The notes under the pieces are model-generated. The model searched no databases and was not told the origin of the DNA. It was given only the letters and a program-made list of their open reading frames with translations. The position numbers and the translations under genes were made by a program. Below are positions 1 to 9,670 of a DNA stretch of 64,000 nucleotides, piece after piece. Within the stretch, counting starts at the first letter, position 1. Each line of letters starts with the position of its first letter. The DNA comes from Pseudomonadales bacterium (GTDB lineage Bacteria; Pseudomonadota; Gammaproteobacteria; Pseudomonadales; Porticoccaceae): contig JACKOF010000001.1 of assembly GCA_024234435.1 (NCBI GenBank), positions 1,612,001 to 1,676,000 on the forward strand, given 5' to 3'.

Positions 1-2454
1 AGTCCAACCATTGAGTCGTGAATTCTCGCTTTTGATTCCGGGCGGACCATCTTCAACAAAGACCCGGGCAACATCACCCAGCGCTATGCGTTGGCCGTTG
101 TCTGTTACAACAGGCAGCAGTGCCAGTTGCTCCGGCGAGTTGCGATACGACTGCGGATAGCGAATATTAACCGGATAGCGCTCTCGCCCCTCCACGGTTT
201 GGGTGACATTCATACCACCAATTGCTGAGGCAATAACCTGCTGCACATCACCAATATTCAGCCCAAAACGCGAGGCTTTTTCCCTGTCGATATCCACTTT
301 GATATATCGCCCTCCTGCTACTCGTTCAGAATAGACCGAGGCGGTTCCAGGCACTTTCGACAAAATTGATTCCAGCTGCTGACCGATACTCTGTATCACA
401 TTCAGGTCTGCGCCGGAGACCTTGATACCTACCGGTGTTTTAATACCTGTCGCCAACATGTCTATGCGCGTTTTAATTGGCATCACCCAGGCATTGGTCA
501 CACCGGGCAGTTTCACCAGTGTATCCAGCTCTTTCTTCAACGAATCGGTTGTTACCCCCGGTCGCCACTCACTGCGATCTTTAAACTGAATGAACGTTTC
601 AATCATGGTTAGCGGTGCGGGGTCGGTTGCGGTTTCAGCCCGGCCAATTTTGCCGAACACCGTTTTGACTTCCGGTACGGTGCGGATCAACTTGTCAGTT
701 TGCTGCAAGAGCTCACGTGCCTTGCCAATGGAGATGCCGGGATAAGTGGTCGGCATATACATCAAACCACCTTCATCGAGCGGCGGAATAAACTCGCTGC
801 CGATATGATGCAACGGCCACCAGGAAGTAGCCGCTATCAGTAATGCGACCGCCAGTGTTCTTTTCGGGTAGGTTAAAACTGTTTTTAGCACCGGCATATA
901 ACCGGCAATCAGGGCCTTGTTAACCGGGTTCGCATCTGCCGGTTTTAATCGCCCTCGCACAAAGTAGCCCATCAGCACAGGCACCAATGTAATGGCCAGT
1001 GCTGCGGACGCGCCCATGGCATAGGTTTTGGTAAATGCCAATGGCGAGAACATACGCCCCTCCTGGGCCTCCAGAGCAAATACCGGTAAAAAGCTGACCG
1101 TAATAATCAGCAAACTGAAAAACAGCGCAGGCCCCACTTCAACGGCAGATTCCGCTACTATCTGCCAGCGGTTTTGAGCCGTCACCTGTTGCTTCGACAT
1201 ATGGCTGTGCAGGTTTTCAATCAGGACAATGGCTCCGTCAATCATTGCCCCAATAGCGATGGCAATGCCACCCAGCGACATGATATTGGCGTTTAAACCC
1301 TGCTGATGCATCACCAAAAATGCCACCAGAATGCCCACTGGCAAACTGATAATCGCCACCAGTGATGAACGCAGGTGCAACAGAAAAACCAGGCAGACCA
1401 GGCCAACCATGACCAGCTCTTCAAACAGCTTGTGCCAGAGGTTATCTACTGCCCGCTCAATCAAGCCAGAGCGATCATAAACGGTAACGACTTCAACACC
1501 CTCTGGCAAACCCTGTTTCAGTTCCAGCAATTTGGCTTTAACGCCCTCTATGGTTTTTTGCGCGTTTTCGCCAAAGCGCATGACTACCACACCACCCACG
1601 GTTTCACCTTCACCATTCAGTTCAGCGATACCTCGTCGCATCTGTGGGCCCAGGTTGATATCAGCCACATCCTTTAGCCGCAAGGGAGTACCGTTTCTGC
1701 TAACACCGAGCGGTACATTGGCAAGGTCCTTTCCATTCCGGATATAGCCAGAAGCCCTCACCATGTATTCTGCTTCCGCCATTTCCACCACTGATGCACC
1801 CACCTCCTGATTGGCCCGTTTAATGGCTGTTTGTATATGGGAAAGCGGTATGCCAAAGGCCCGTAGCTTTTCCGGATTAACGGTGACCTGATACTGTTTA
1901 ACCATGCCGCCTACAGCCGCCACTTCGGATACTCCAGGCACTGTTTGCAGCTCGTACTTTAAAAACCAGTCCTGTAACGACCGCAACTGGCTGATATCAT
2001 GCTGGCCCGTACGGTCCACTAAAGCATATAAATAAATCCAACCTACACCGGTTGCATCTGGACCTAGTTGCGGGCGGGCATTGTCCGGCAGCGAGGGCGC
2101 AACCTGACTCAGATATTCCAGCACTCTGGAGCGCGCCCAATACAGGTCTGTGTTTTCATTAAAAATCACATAGACATAGGAGTCACCAAAAAATGAATAC
2201 CCCCTTACCGTGACTGCCCCCGGCACCGATAACATCGCCGTAGTCAGCGGGTAGGTCACCTGATCCTCAACCACTTGTGGCGCCTGCCCGGGGTAGCTGG
2301 TTTTGATAATCACCTGCACATCGGATAGATCCGGAATGGCATCTATCGGCGTATTTTTTACCGCAAACAAACCGGCCCCCACCAGAATGGCTGTAGCCAG
2401 TAACACAAAGAAACGGTTGCCTACCGACCAGCGAATAATAGCTTCAATCATCAT
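1..2454 (-). CDS. cusA: Heavy-metal efflux RND pump CusA (partial, 3' end outside window)
   Basis: Inner-membrane proton-driven RND permease that exports Cu(I)/Ag(I) through CusB and CusC. About 818 N-terminal residues are visible of the usual ~1040; the C-terminus lies beyond position 1. The start MMIEAIIRW overlaps the cusB stop (ATGATGA), so either of two adjacent ATGs (2454 or 2451) could serve. Copper/silver-type signatures are present: IAIAIGAMIDGAIVLIENLH in a transmembrane segment, EGGLMYMPTTYPG and RIDMLATGIKTP, which hold methionines matching part of the CusA metal relay. It is the last gene of cusC-cusB-cusA, the standard order. Metal specificity is inferred from motifs; a CzcA-like range cannot be excluded. 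Confidence 0.9.
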   Translation of the reverse strand, partial: MMIEAIIRWSVGNRFFVLLATAILVGAGLFAVKNTPIDAIPDLSDVQVIIKTSYPGQAPQVVEDQVTYPLTTAMLSVPGAVTVRGYSFFGDSYVYVIFNENTDLYWARSRVLEYLSQVAPSLPDNARPQLGPDATGVGWIYLYALVDRTGQHDISQLRSLQDWFLKYELQTVPGVSEVAAVGGMVKQYQVTVNPEKLRAFGIPLSHIQTAIKRANQEVGASVVEMAEAEYMVRASGYIRNGKDLANVPLGVSRNGTPLRLKDVADINLGPQMRRGIAELNGEGETVGGVVVMRFGENAQKTIEGVKAKLLELKQGLPEGVEVVTVYDRSGLIERAVDNLWHKLFEELVMVGLVCLVFLLHLRSSLVAIISLPVGILVAFLVMHQQGLNANIMSLGGIAIAIGAMIDGAIVLIENLHSHMSKQQVTAQNRWQIVAESAVEVGPALFFSLLIITVSFLPVFALEAQEGRMFSPLAFTKTYAMGASAALAITLVPVLMGYFVRGRLKPADANPVNKALIAGYMPVLKTVLTYPKRTLAVALLIAATSWWPLHHIGSEFIPPLDEGGLMYMPTTYPGISIGKARELLQQTDKLIRTVPEVKTVFGKIGRAETATDPAPLTMIETFIQFKDRSEWRPGVTTDSLKKELDTLVKLPGVTNAWVMPIKTRIDMLATGIKTPVGIKVSGADLNVIQSIGQQLESILSKVPGTASVYSERVAGGRYIKVDIDREKASRFGLNIGDVQQVIASAIGGMNVTQTVEGRERYPVNIRYPQSYRNSPEQLALLPVVTDNGQRIALGDVARVFVEDGPPGIKSENSRLNGWT

Positions 2455-3743
2455 TGCATCTCCGCTGTATGCTGATGATGTTCCGACATCACAGCGCCGG
2501 ACTCCGGTGATTCCTCACTGTGATTCATTCGCTTGAAATCAGCGTTTTTGCTGGATTCCGAGTCCAGTAAAAACTGTGCAGAGACCACAACACGCGACCC
2601 CTCTTCGATGCCTTGGGTAATTTCTGTGTAGGAATTTCCCAAATGTCCGAGCGCGACATCCACAGACCGGTAGCGCCCTTCTCCCAGAGCCAGTACAACC
2701 CGGTCCTGCTTACCTGTTCGGATCACAGCCTCATTGGGTACCGTCAAGCCGCGCCTGCCGACTTCAGCGTGTATGGTTACCTGAGCGAACATGTTGGGTT
2801 TTAACAGGCTCTCCGGGTTGCTGAAGCGCAGCCTGACCCGGGCTGTACGTGTTTTGGGGTCCAGCGTGGGATAAACATAATCAACGGTTCCCTGCCAGGT
2901 TTTCCCCGGCAAATAATCCAGATTCATCGTTACCGGCAGATCAACGGCAACCAGTGCAGCCTGGCGTTCAAAAACTTCAGCCTCAACCCAGACATCTTTC
3001 AATGTACCGACTGACATCAGCGTAGTGCCCGGCTTGACAAAGAAGCCCTCCCTTACATTCAAGTTGTCTACTACACCGCTTTGAGGCGCATAAAATGTCA
3101 CCGTCTGATGAACTTTGCGGTCACGCTTGAGTTGCCCGATCACGGTATCGTCAACTTGCAACGCCTTCAGGCGGTCTTCAGCAGCCTTGAGCAGTCTCTC
3201 ATTATTTCGGTTGAATGCCAGAACCAGTTCTTCCTGGGCATTGACAAGCTGCGGCGAGTAGAGCGAATACAAGGGCTCGCCTTTTTTGATCGGGTCTCCT
3301 GCTGCTTTTACGTGGAGCTTCTCTATCCACCCCTCAACACGAGGATGAATATGAACCAGTTGATCTTCATCGTATTTCACGTAGCCAACAGTGGTAATTT
3401 CAGTTTGCAATGGACGCAATAACGCCAATGTCGTACGCACACCAAGATTGTTAACAACATCCGGAGAAATGGAAACTGTGCCGTAACCGGAGGGGCTGCC
3501 TTCATCGTCTTGCTCGTATACCGGAACCAGATCCATTCCCATCGGAGACTTGCCCGGTGCATCACGACGAAAACCGGAATCCATCGGCGCTACCCAGTAA
3601 AGTGGTTGTTTGTCTTCAGCACGCTGAACGTCCGCGCCACTTCCATTAACTTCGCTTACCGTTAGGGTTGATTTTGTTACGTAATGAGCAACTGTCGCTG
3701 TGATAACGAGAGCCAGAATTGTCGCCGGAATGGATTTGTTCAT
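2451..3743 (-). CDS. cusB: RND efflux periplasmic adaptor, CusB-like
   Basis: Membrane-fusion protein linking CusA to the outer-membrane channel and passing metal to the pump. Residues 1-25 form a membrane anchor or signal. Residues ~48-77 (YWVAPMDSGFRR...PMGMDLVPVYE) are a heavy-metal-binding domain of the YHCPMHP type, with the usual Cys/His replaced but the Met residues kept. Barrel-sandwich and helical-hairpin regions follow (VEGWIEKLHV...GEPLYSLYSPQL). The C-terminus is His/Met-rich (SEHHQHTAEMQ), fitting metal handling. The length (430 aa) is normal. It shares four bases with cusC upstream and overlaps cusA downstream, so the three genes are translationally coupled. Confidence 0.9.
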   Translation of the reverse strand: MNKSIPATILALVITATVAHYVTKSTLTVSEVNGSGADVQRAEDKQPLYWVAPMDSGFRRDAPGKSPMGMDLVPVYEQDDEGSPSGYGTVSISPDVVNNLGVRTTLALLRPLQTEITTVGYVKYDEDQLVHIHPRVEGWIEKLHVKAAGDPIKKGEPLYSLYSPQLVNAQEELVLAFNRNNERLLKAAEDRLKALQVDDTVIGQLKRDRKVHQTVTFYAPQSGVVDNLNVREGFFVKPGTTLMSVGTLKDVWVEAEVFERQAALVAVDLPVTMNLDYLPGKTWQGTVDYVYPTLDPKTRTARVRLRFSNPESLLKPNMFAQVTIHAEVGRRGLTVPNEAVIRTGKQDRVVLALGEGRYRSVDVALGHLGNSYTEITQGIEEGSRVVVSAQFLLDSESSKNADFKRMNHSEESPESGAVMSEHHQHTAEMQ

Positions 3744-5110
3744 GGGTAAACTCCCACCACGTTATGTTGGCTGGCCGGGATAAAGAAATAATTTAGCTCG
3801 GCAATGGTTTGAAGGCGATCAACATTGATATTCAAAAAATCGATATTGGCATTCAACTCGGCAATTCGGGCGCGTACAACTTCTGCAAAGTCTCCATCAT
3901 CACTGGTATAAGCTGCCAGGGAAGCTTCGGCCTGATCATGGGTTTCCAACAACAGCCGCTCCTGATACAAGCGCCTGCGCTGCTCCAGATAATGCAGCCG
4001 CCGCTGTGAAGATTGGAAACGTGCCCGCATTAATCGCAACGCAAGTGCCTTCTCTGTTCTAATAGCACCTTGCATTGCTATCGCTGCCTGAACTTCCTTA
4101 TCTTGGCGATCGGCAGTAAACAAGGGTAAATCAAAACTCACCCCCAGAGAGAAAAAGTCACTTCGCTCCTGCCCCATGGGATCATCATCCCTGTAACCAT
4201 AACTGGCATTAATGTTCCACTGTGGCTTATATTTTTGCTCTGCCAGTTGCACGCCGGTAGTGGTGGCAACAATTTTCTGGTCAAGACTTTTAATGCTGGG
4301 GTGGGCCAATAGCAAGGCCACCAGATAACCATCATCCACACCGCCAACTTTCGTCTTAGCTGCATCGGGATCCAGCAATTCAAGCTCAGGTAATGAATGC
4401 TCAATATCAAATCCGCCATTAACGGCGGGGGATAACCACTCACTTAATTTCGCCTGGGCCATTTCTTCTTGTTGCCGCAATGTTGCCAACCGGTCTTCCA
4501 GCCGGGTTAACTCAAGTTGCGCTCGCACAAAATCCTGCTGCCGGGTTTTTCCTGCTGCACTGGTATAGCTGGATTCGGCAACGTCGACCAGATGTTCGAA
4601 CAGCGCCCTGTCGCGCTCAATCAGCCGAATAGACTCCTGATAGCGGTATATGTCCAGCCAGTGCTTTGACACCGTTACAGCCACCATTGCCCGACGGTTT
4701 TGCCTCATGTAAGGGTGTTGATCCCCCAGCTCATCTAATTGTTGTTTTTTTAGTTCCCGTGAATCACCACGAGGAAAAACCTGACTGACACCCACTTTAA
4801 ACTGGGTCATCGGCTCCTGATTAAAGTCGAAGTTATCCACGGGTAAATTGGCAGCTCCAAAAGACAGTACCGGATCGGGTAATTGTGCAGCAGCAATACT
4901 TTCTGCCTCAGTAGCCTGTTGACGAAAGCGACTGCCTGCTATCCAAGGATCATTACTACGGGCAATTTCTACCGCCTGATCCAGAGAGAGCTGCTTCTGA
5001 CCCGGTATAGACGGTGCCTGTGCAGTGGATGCCGGTATAGTCGATGAGAGTGCATCCGCAGCAGATACGGTTATGGCAACTGCCAGCAAGCAACGAAAAA
5101 ATATCTTCAT
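3740..5110 (-). CDS. cusC: TolC-family outer-membrane channel, CusC/CzcC-like
   Basis: Outer-membrane factor of the tripartite metal efflux pump. It has a signal peptide (MKIFFRCLLAVAITVSAADALS) and then two TolC-type repeats rich in long helices (residues ~45-240 and ~255-440), including the typical LSLDQAVEIARSNDP opening and QPDPVLSFG-like segment. At 456 aa it has normal length. It is the first gene of the efflux operon, overlapping cusB by four bases. No Cys near the N-terminus suggests acylation, unlike E. coli CusC. The family is certain; the symbol rests on its neighbours. Confidence 0.85.
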   Translation of the reverse strand: MKIFFRCLLAVAITVSAADALSSTIPASTAQAPSIPGQKQLSLDQAVEIARSNDPWIAGSRFRQQATEAESIAAAQLPDPVLSFGAANLPVDNFDFNQEPMTQFKVGVSQVFPRGDSRELKKQQLDELGDQHPYMRQNRRAMVAVTVSKHWLDIYRYQESIRLIERDRALFEHLVDVAESSYTSAAGKTRQQDFVRAQLELTRLEDRLATLRQQEEMAQAKLSEWLSPAVNGGFDIEHSLPELELLDPDAAKTKVGGVDDGYLVALLLAHPSIKSLDQKIVATTTGVQLAEQKYKPQWNINASYGYRDDDPMGQERSDFFSLGVSFDLPLFTADRQDKEVQAAIAMQGAIRTEKALALRLMRARFQSSQRRLHYLEQRRRLYQERLLLETHDQAEASLAAYTSDDGDFAEVVRARIAELNANIDFLNINVDRLQTIAELNYFFIPASQHNVVGVYP

Positions 5111-5156
5111 GTAAACTCCCAGGAATATTTTTATTTATCCAAGAGACAAATCAAAA

Positions 5157-5171
5157 GGAGTTAGCAACTCC
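5157..5171 (-). terminator. Short hairpin between small metal protein gene and cusC
   Basis: On the minus strand GGAGTT-GCT-AACTCC is followed by TTTT. The stem is only 6 bp, so it may be a weak terminator or attenuator separating the gene at 5284-5685 from cusCBA. Confidence 0.35.
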
Positions 5172-5283
5172 CGTTATTGAACCGTTGGGAAAGGGCTTTT
5201 AATCAAGGACTTTACTTCGGGAGGTGTGAACCAACCTCTCTGAAACAATGGAAGCCCTGAATTTCAGGCGCACCAATCCCGTG

Positions 5284-5685
5284 TTAACGGGAAATAGGGG
5301 GTCGAAAGAGAGGTGGAAAAGCCAGCGTCTGATAGGTATCGCTGTAGAATACACGCACAACACTGTGGAAAAGAGGTTGAAACTTAGGGCTAATACTGGC
5401 AAAAGCAACAGGCGAATACAGGCAATTGGCCATCGCGCAGACACCATGAGAACAGCACGACTTCGAAGTAACACTGCGTTCCGCGATAGTATCTGGCGCG
5501 GCGTTAATCTCATGATTCATACCGCTGGCATGCATCATAGCTGCCATACTGCCAGCTTCATTGTCACCTGATTGAATATGCGTTGTCGAACAGGACATAC
5601 TCACAGCGGCAAGGGGCTGAACAACAAATGTCAGCATTGCGCACATAATGACTATGAATTTGAGTTTCTCTTTCAGCTTTAGCAT
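5284..5685 (-). CDS. Small exported Cys/Met/His-rich protein, putative metal-binding (CopL/DUF2946-like)
   Basis: About 133 aa. A basic N-terminus (MLKLKEKLKF) leads into a hydrophobic stretch ending PLAAVSMS, a likely signal peptide. The mature part is rich in metal ligands: MSCSTTH, MAAMMHASGMNHE and SKSCCSHGVCAMANC. Small proteins of this kind often precede cus/czc operons, so a periplasmic copper-binding or sensing role is inferred. The start is uncertain: a TTG at 5745 would add 20 residues, but the ATG at 5685 places the signal peptide correctly. It lies 173 bases upstream of cusC. An overlapping minus-strand frame (5199-5513) lacks any such features. Confidence 0.6.
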   Translation of the reverse strand: MLKLKEKLKFIVIMCAMLTFVVQPLAAVSMSCSTTHIQSGDNEAGSMAAMMHASGMNHEINAAPDTIAERSVTSKSCCSHGVCAMANCLYSPVAFASISPKFQPLFHSVVRVFYSDTYQTLAFPPLFRPPISR

Positions 5686-5810
5686 CGCGGCATTAAAAAT
5701 TAACAGGCTTTCGAGTAAAGATACCTTACTTTTCTGTAAGTGCAACCATAAACCTCAGTGAATGAGGCAGTAGAAAATTACTGGATATCGTAAACAAAGC
5801 CTTATTAAGG

Positions 5811-6689
5811 TTAGCTTCCCAGAAAAACAACCGTCTTGTTCTCGTCCAGAAACACCCGCCTTTCAATATGATATTTAACGGCAGAGGCCAGCGCTTTACA
5901 CTCATTGTCGCGCCCGACTCTGGCCAGTTGTTCAGGCCGGTAATTATGATCTACCCGGGTAACCGCTTGCTCAATAATGGGTCCTTCATCCAGATCAGAG
6001 GTCACATAGTGCGCTGTAGCGCCGATCAATTTCACCCCACGGTCAAACGCCTGGTGGTAGGGTTTGGCCCCCTTGAAGCCAGGCAAAAATGAGTGATGAA
6101 TATTGATGCACTTACCCGTCAACTGCCCGGTTAGGTTATCAGACAATATCTGCATGTACCGGGCAAGAATAACCAGTTCAGCACCCGTCTCTTCATAAAT
6201 TTCCAGCAGCCGGGTTTCCTGATCAGACTTGTTTTCTCTGGTAACAGGCAGATGTATAAAACGTATTCCTTCACGCTCGACCATCGCTCGAAGAGACTGG
6301 TGATTAGACACCACAGCAACGATATCGAGGTTTAGCTCACCCGTACCATAACGGTAAAGCAAGTCATCAAGACAGTGATCAAATTTGGATACCATGATAA
6401 TGGTTTTAACCGGCTCCTTCGGATCGTAAACCTGCCAGTTCATACCAAATTTTTCGGCGATTGATTGAAACTCGTCTCGAATCACCGCAATCGCAGGCGA
6501 GCCCGATTGAAGCCGAAACACAGCCCGCATAAAGAACTTGTAGGTTTCGTCGTCATCAAACTGCTCAACAGCACAGATATAGCAATCCCGCTCGGCCAGA
6601 AACGTAGAAATTGCGGCCAGGATACCGGTACCGGCTTTACAGCTGACGTTCAAGATATAAGTTTGTTCTTCGTTTACATTATTGGTCAT
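5811..6689 (-). CDS. purU: Formyltetrahydrofolate deformylase PurU
   Basis: Hydrolyses 10-formyl-THF to THF and formate, balancing one-carbon units and supplying formate for PurT-type purine synthesis. At 292 aa the length is typical. Residues ~10-90 form an ACT domain (YILNVSCKAGTGILAAISTFLAERDC) that senses methionine/glycine in the E. coli enzyme. Residues ~95-285 are a formyltransferase-fold catalytic domain with NIHHSFLPGFKGAKPYHQAF and GATAHYVTSDLDEGPIIEQ, holding the catalytic Asn, His and Asp. It is a stand-alone minus-strand gene with no operon partners. Confidence 0.95.
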   Translation of the reverse strand: MTNNVNEEQTYILNVSCKAGTGILAAISTFLAERDCYICAVEQFDDDETYKFFMRAVFRLQSGSPAIAVIRDEFQSIAEKFGMNWQVYDPKEPVKTIIMVSKFDHCLDDLLYRYGTGELNLDIVAVVSNHQSLRAMVEREGIRFIHLPVTRENKSDQETRLLEIYEETGAELVILARYMQILSDNLTGQLTGKCINIHHSFLPGFKGAKPYHQAFDRGVKLIGATAHYVTSDLDEGPIIEQAVTRVDHNYRPEQLARVGRDNECKALASAVKYHIERRVFLDENKTVVFLGS

Positions 6690-7062
6690 ATAAAAATCTC
6701 TGGCTCAGAAGCAAACCCGGTGACGATAGCGATTCAATTCTAAAGCGCGTACTTTATCGCCTCGGAAGTCTTAAGGCTAATTTATGTTCGGACGCATTAT
6801 ATTCCTACAAAAGCCAATTAAAATGCAGATACGTTAATGATAGATAGAACAACGAAAAACCACCCAGACACGCTTGACGCCACACATCACTATTACATAC
6901 GCGTCGCAGTTGCCCGAAAATTCGATCAACCTTTATCTATTGCCTTTATCTATTGAAAGCGCCACATGTATTAAAGGACCGTTTAACCAGTGGTTCCTTT
7001 ATCTAAAGCTTCTCCTATTAACTGACCTGATAAATAATACAGCCTAACTAACGAACCTCCGC
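6690..7062. other. Intergenic region purU/araC with tandem 13-bp repeat
   Basis: No gene is seen in these 373 bases. They contain a perfect tandem duplication of CCTTTATCTATTG (6930-6942 and 6943-6955), with a third partial copy (CCTTTATCTA) near 6996-7006. The region is AT-rich and should hold the purU promoter. No clear terminator for the AraC gene was found. Confidence 0.5.
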
Positions 7063-7926
7063 TCACAAGGCATGATTCCCGGTATCACCGGACATTCCGG
7101 AAAGAAGCCCCATATCTGCGGACATTCGCTGGAATTTCCCTGGCGTCATACCGTATTGTTGTTTGAATTGCTTGTAGAAATGCCCGAGGTTTCGAAAGCC
7201 GCACTGGTAAGGGACATCAGTTACCGCCATATTCCCTTGCAACAATAAGTCTGCAGCGGTTTCAATTCGAATCTGCGACACATATTCCGCAAAACTCTTA
7301 TTGGTATGTTGCCTGAAACTTTTGGTAAACACCGTTCTGGACATCGCTGCCTGTGCCGCGGCATTATCGACATTAATATCACTCGCCAAATTATTCTGAA
7401 CCCACGTCATCACCAGCTCTATCTGCTGATTTTTCCGGGTTAATTCAGTGTTTGGTGGATGATCATGCGCATTGACATGATTCACCAAGAGCAGGTTGAG
7501 CAGACTCCCCGCAACATCCTGATAATAGCCCCTCCGCTCCTCTAAAACGGCTATTAATCGTAGCGCTATTACCATATTCGCGTTGACATTCGCACTACCC
7601 AGAACGGCGGCTGTTGTTCCTTTGCCCAACATTCGTTTCACTAAAGGCTTTATGGAAGCGTGAACATATTGGTCGATAAGGCTGTCATCAAAACAAATAA
7701 AATGTATTTTCGCTTTCCGATGATCACCCGCAGCAACGTACCGGTGAGAAAGTCCTGCACTGACCAATAGGGACTGCCGATTATTAATAGGGTAACGTTG
7801 TTTTACTGCAGCCTCGTCATCAACGCATAAAAAGGCTCCGCCAGTTTCACCCAGTACCAGCTCATGAAAATCGTGAACATGGGTGGCACAATCGTGCTCC
7901 AGCATCGTGGAAAAAGTCGCGATCAT
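7063..7926 (-). CDS. AraC-family transcriptional regulator
   Basis: 287 aa. Residues ~10-100 look like a cupin sensor domain (HVHDFHELVLGETGGAFLCVDDE). Residues ~175-275 hold two helix-turn-helix motifs of the AraC/XylS type, including AAAQAAMSRTVFTKSFRQHT and VPYQCGFRNLGHFYKQFKQQYGMTPG. The start ATG sits closely behind a GGAGGG ribosome site. It is divergent from the glutathione S-transferase gene 218 bases away and may control it. The ligand is unknown. Confidence 0.88.
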   Translation of the reverse strand: MIATFSTMLEHDCATHVHDFHELVLGETGGAFLCVDDEAAVKQRYPINNRQSLLVSAGLSHRYVAAGDHRKAKIHFICFDDSLIDQYVHASIKPLVKRMLGKGTTAAVLGSANVNANMVIALRLIAVLEERRGYYQDVAGSLLNLLLVNHVNAHDHPPNTELTRKNQQIELVMTWVQNNLASDINVDNAAAQAAMSRTVFTKSFRQHTNKSFAEYVSQIRIETAADLLLQGNMAVTDVPYQCGFRNLGHFYKQFKQQYGMTPGKFQRMSADMGLLSGMSGDTGNHAL

Positions 7927-8144
7927 CTTCCCTCCATCAACAGACTATGAATACGGGCAGCAAATAAAAAACAGCATGAGCATTACCCCAATAACGTATT
8001 ATAAAAACCCAATATCAGAATTAACCTCGTTATTATTCGATATTATCAAACAGGCAAGCGACCCAATAGCATAATTTGATATGTTAATTGACAATATTGA
8101 GCAAACAACCCGCTAATTACAATGGGCTTTCAAGGAGATAAATC

Positions 8145-8780
8145 ATGATTACAATTTACCATTTAGGTGTGTCACAGTCTGATCGTATCGTCTGGCTTAT
8201 GGAAGAACTGGCTCTTCCCTATCAACTTGAGTGGTATGACCGAGGCGAAAATGGTTTGGCCCCGGCCGAATACCTGGCACTTCACCCCGCCGCTACCGCT
8301 CCGGTCATTCGGGATGGCGACCTGGTCCTATGCGAATCCGCAGCAATTGTCGAATATATCAGTCAACGCTACGGTGAAGGCAAACTCAGCGTCGCCTCGG
8401 ACCAGCCCAATTTCCCTGACTACCTTTATTGGATGCAATTCAACAACAATGCCCTTTCCAGCTTTTTTGTCAAACTGGCAGTGGAGCAAAGTGCGGGAAA
8501 TCAAGGCGGGCAGATCCAGACAGCTATTAGCCGCCGTGAAAATAGCTACTACACCTACCTGAATGATCATCTGGCAACATCAAAATATCTGGCGGGAGAT
8601 GAATTTAGCTGTGCAGATATTATGGCTCTGTTTAACCTGACAACTTTGCCAATGTTCGGAGGACGATCACTGGATGGCCTGCCAAATGTGCAGGCATACG
8701 TTGAAAGGATAACCCAGCGCCCTGCCTATATTCGCGCAATGGCAATTGCCGGGCCGCAGGCAAGCAAACCCTCGGCATAA
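8145..8780 (+). CDS. Glutathione S-transferase family protein
   Basis: 211 aa soluble protein with an N-terminal thioredoxin-like domain (residues 1-80: MITIYHLGVSQSDRIVWLME, then APVIRDGDLVLCESAAIVEYI, containing the cis-Pro and the ES pair that binds the glutathione gamma-glutamyl group). The C-terminal domain is all-helical (FSCADIMALFNLTT with the N-capping Asp). It conjugates or reduces electrophiles with glutathione; the substrate is unknown. A GGAG-type ribosome site precedes the ATG. It is transcribed away from the AraC regulator, a common regulator-target arrangement. Confidence 0.9.
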   Translation: MITIYHLGVSQSDRIVWLMEELALPYQLEWYDRGENGLAPAEYLALHPAATAPVIRDGDLVLCESAAIVEYISQRYGEGKLSVASDQPNFPDYLYWMQFNNNALSSFFVKLAVEQSAGNQGGQIQTAISRRENSYYTYLNDHLATSKYLAGDEFSCADIMALFNLTTLPMFGGRSLDGLPNVQAYVERITQRPAYIRAMAIAGPQASKPSA

Positions 8781-8994
8781 TTCTTGAGGGCAAATCGTCT
8801 GTTCAACTGAGGGCCGACGGCAGATTTTGGTGAATACCCGATATTAGCTGCCGCACGCCTGAAACAAACTCCTTATTACTCTTTACTCTGAAAGAGTTTG
8901 ATTACGAGTTAAGGCTGCAAGATCCTGGAAAACCCCTCATCCACGCGGATAGACATGTAAATGCCGATTCTGTGAAGAAGGGTGCCTCCCAATT

Positions 8995-9633
8995 TTATAA
9001 TGCAGTATTGGTTCTCAGGGTATCTTCCTTGGCACCAATTAGCGCCAGTATCTGCTTCTGGGTAGCTTGCAGAATTTTGCGTCGTTCATCTTCCTGCGAA
9101 ATACTCTTTGCGACAACCACTGCCCCAACCAAGGATGCCAGTATAACCCTGGCTTTATCCGCAATTTCCTCCCGACTCTCTTCAAGAGGTAATCGTTTCA
9201 ACTTGTTCAGCGCCGCGATGCGGGTCTCAATCATTTTTTTCAGGTTGTGATAGGACGCTTCAAATAAGCTTTTGACATTACTATTGTCATTGCCGATTTC
9301 GTTAAATAAGACCACTTCAGGGCCTGGCTTGCTCTTCTCGGCCAGCTGCCGGAGATTCCAGTAGTTAGTTACCAGAGATGTGAGATGGGCAATCGACAAA
9401 GGACCCTTCACCAGGCGGGCTGCGCGACTGTTCTTGAGCGTTTCCAAGAAAGACTCCCGATACAACGCCTCTTTGGACTCAAAATGGGAATAAAAAGCAC
9501 CATGCGTCATCTGCGCGGCCTCCATCACCTGGCCAATAGAGACCTTATCAAACCCATAACGGGAAAAAAGCTCGATCGCAGCATCAAGAATCTTGTGTTT
9601 GCTTTGTGCTTTATGCTCCTTTGTATAGGGCAT
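8995..9633 (-). CDS. TetR-family regulator (NemR/AcrR-like)
   Basis: 212 aa. The N-terminal helix-turn-helix is clear (ILDAAIELFSRYGFDKVSIG then MTHGAFYSHFESKEALY). The C-terminal domain is helical, with NEIGNDNSNVKSLFEASYHNL and ILASLVGAVVVAKSI, and likely binds a ligand. It is divergent from the fabF homologue; the 108-base gap holds two TTGATCAT copies 30 bp apart, possible operators. A link to control of the ketosynthase is inferred from position only. Confidence 0.9.
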   Translation of the reverse strand: MPYTKEHKAQSKHKILDAAIELFSRYGFDKVSIGQVMEAAQMTHGAFYSHFESKEALYRESFLETLKNSRAARLVKGPLSIAHLTSLVTNYWNLRQLAEKSKPGPEVVLFNEIGNDNSNVKSLFEASYHNLKKMIETRIAALNKLKRLPLEESREEIADKARVILASLVGAVVVAKSISQEDERRKILQATQKQILALIGAKEDTLRTNTAL

Positions 9634-9670
9634 GGTTCATCCTCCTCACAGCTTCGGCCAGAATATTATC

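Noticed and set aside
5199..5513. 104-codon minus-strand frame and the plus-strand frame 5248-5571
   Set aside because: Both overlap the Cys/Met/His-rich exported protein, which has a signal peptide and sensible composition; these frames do not.
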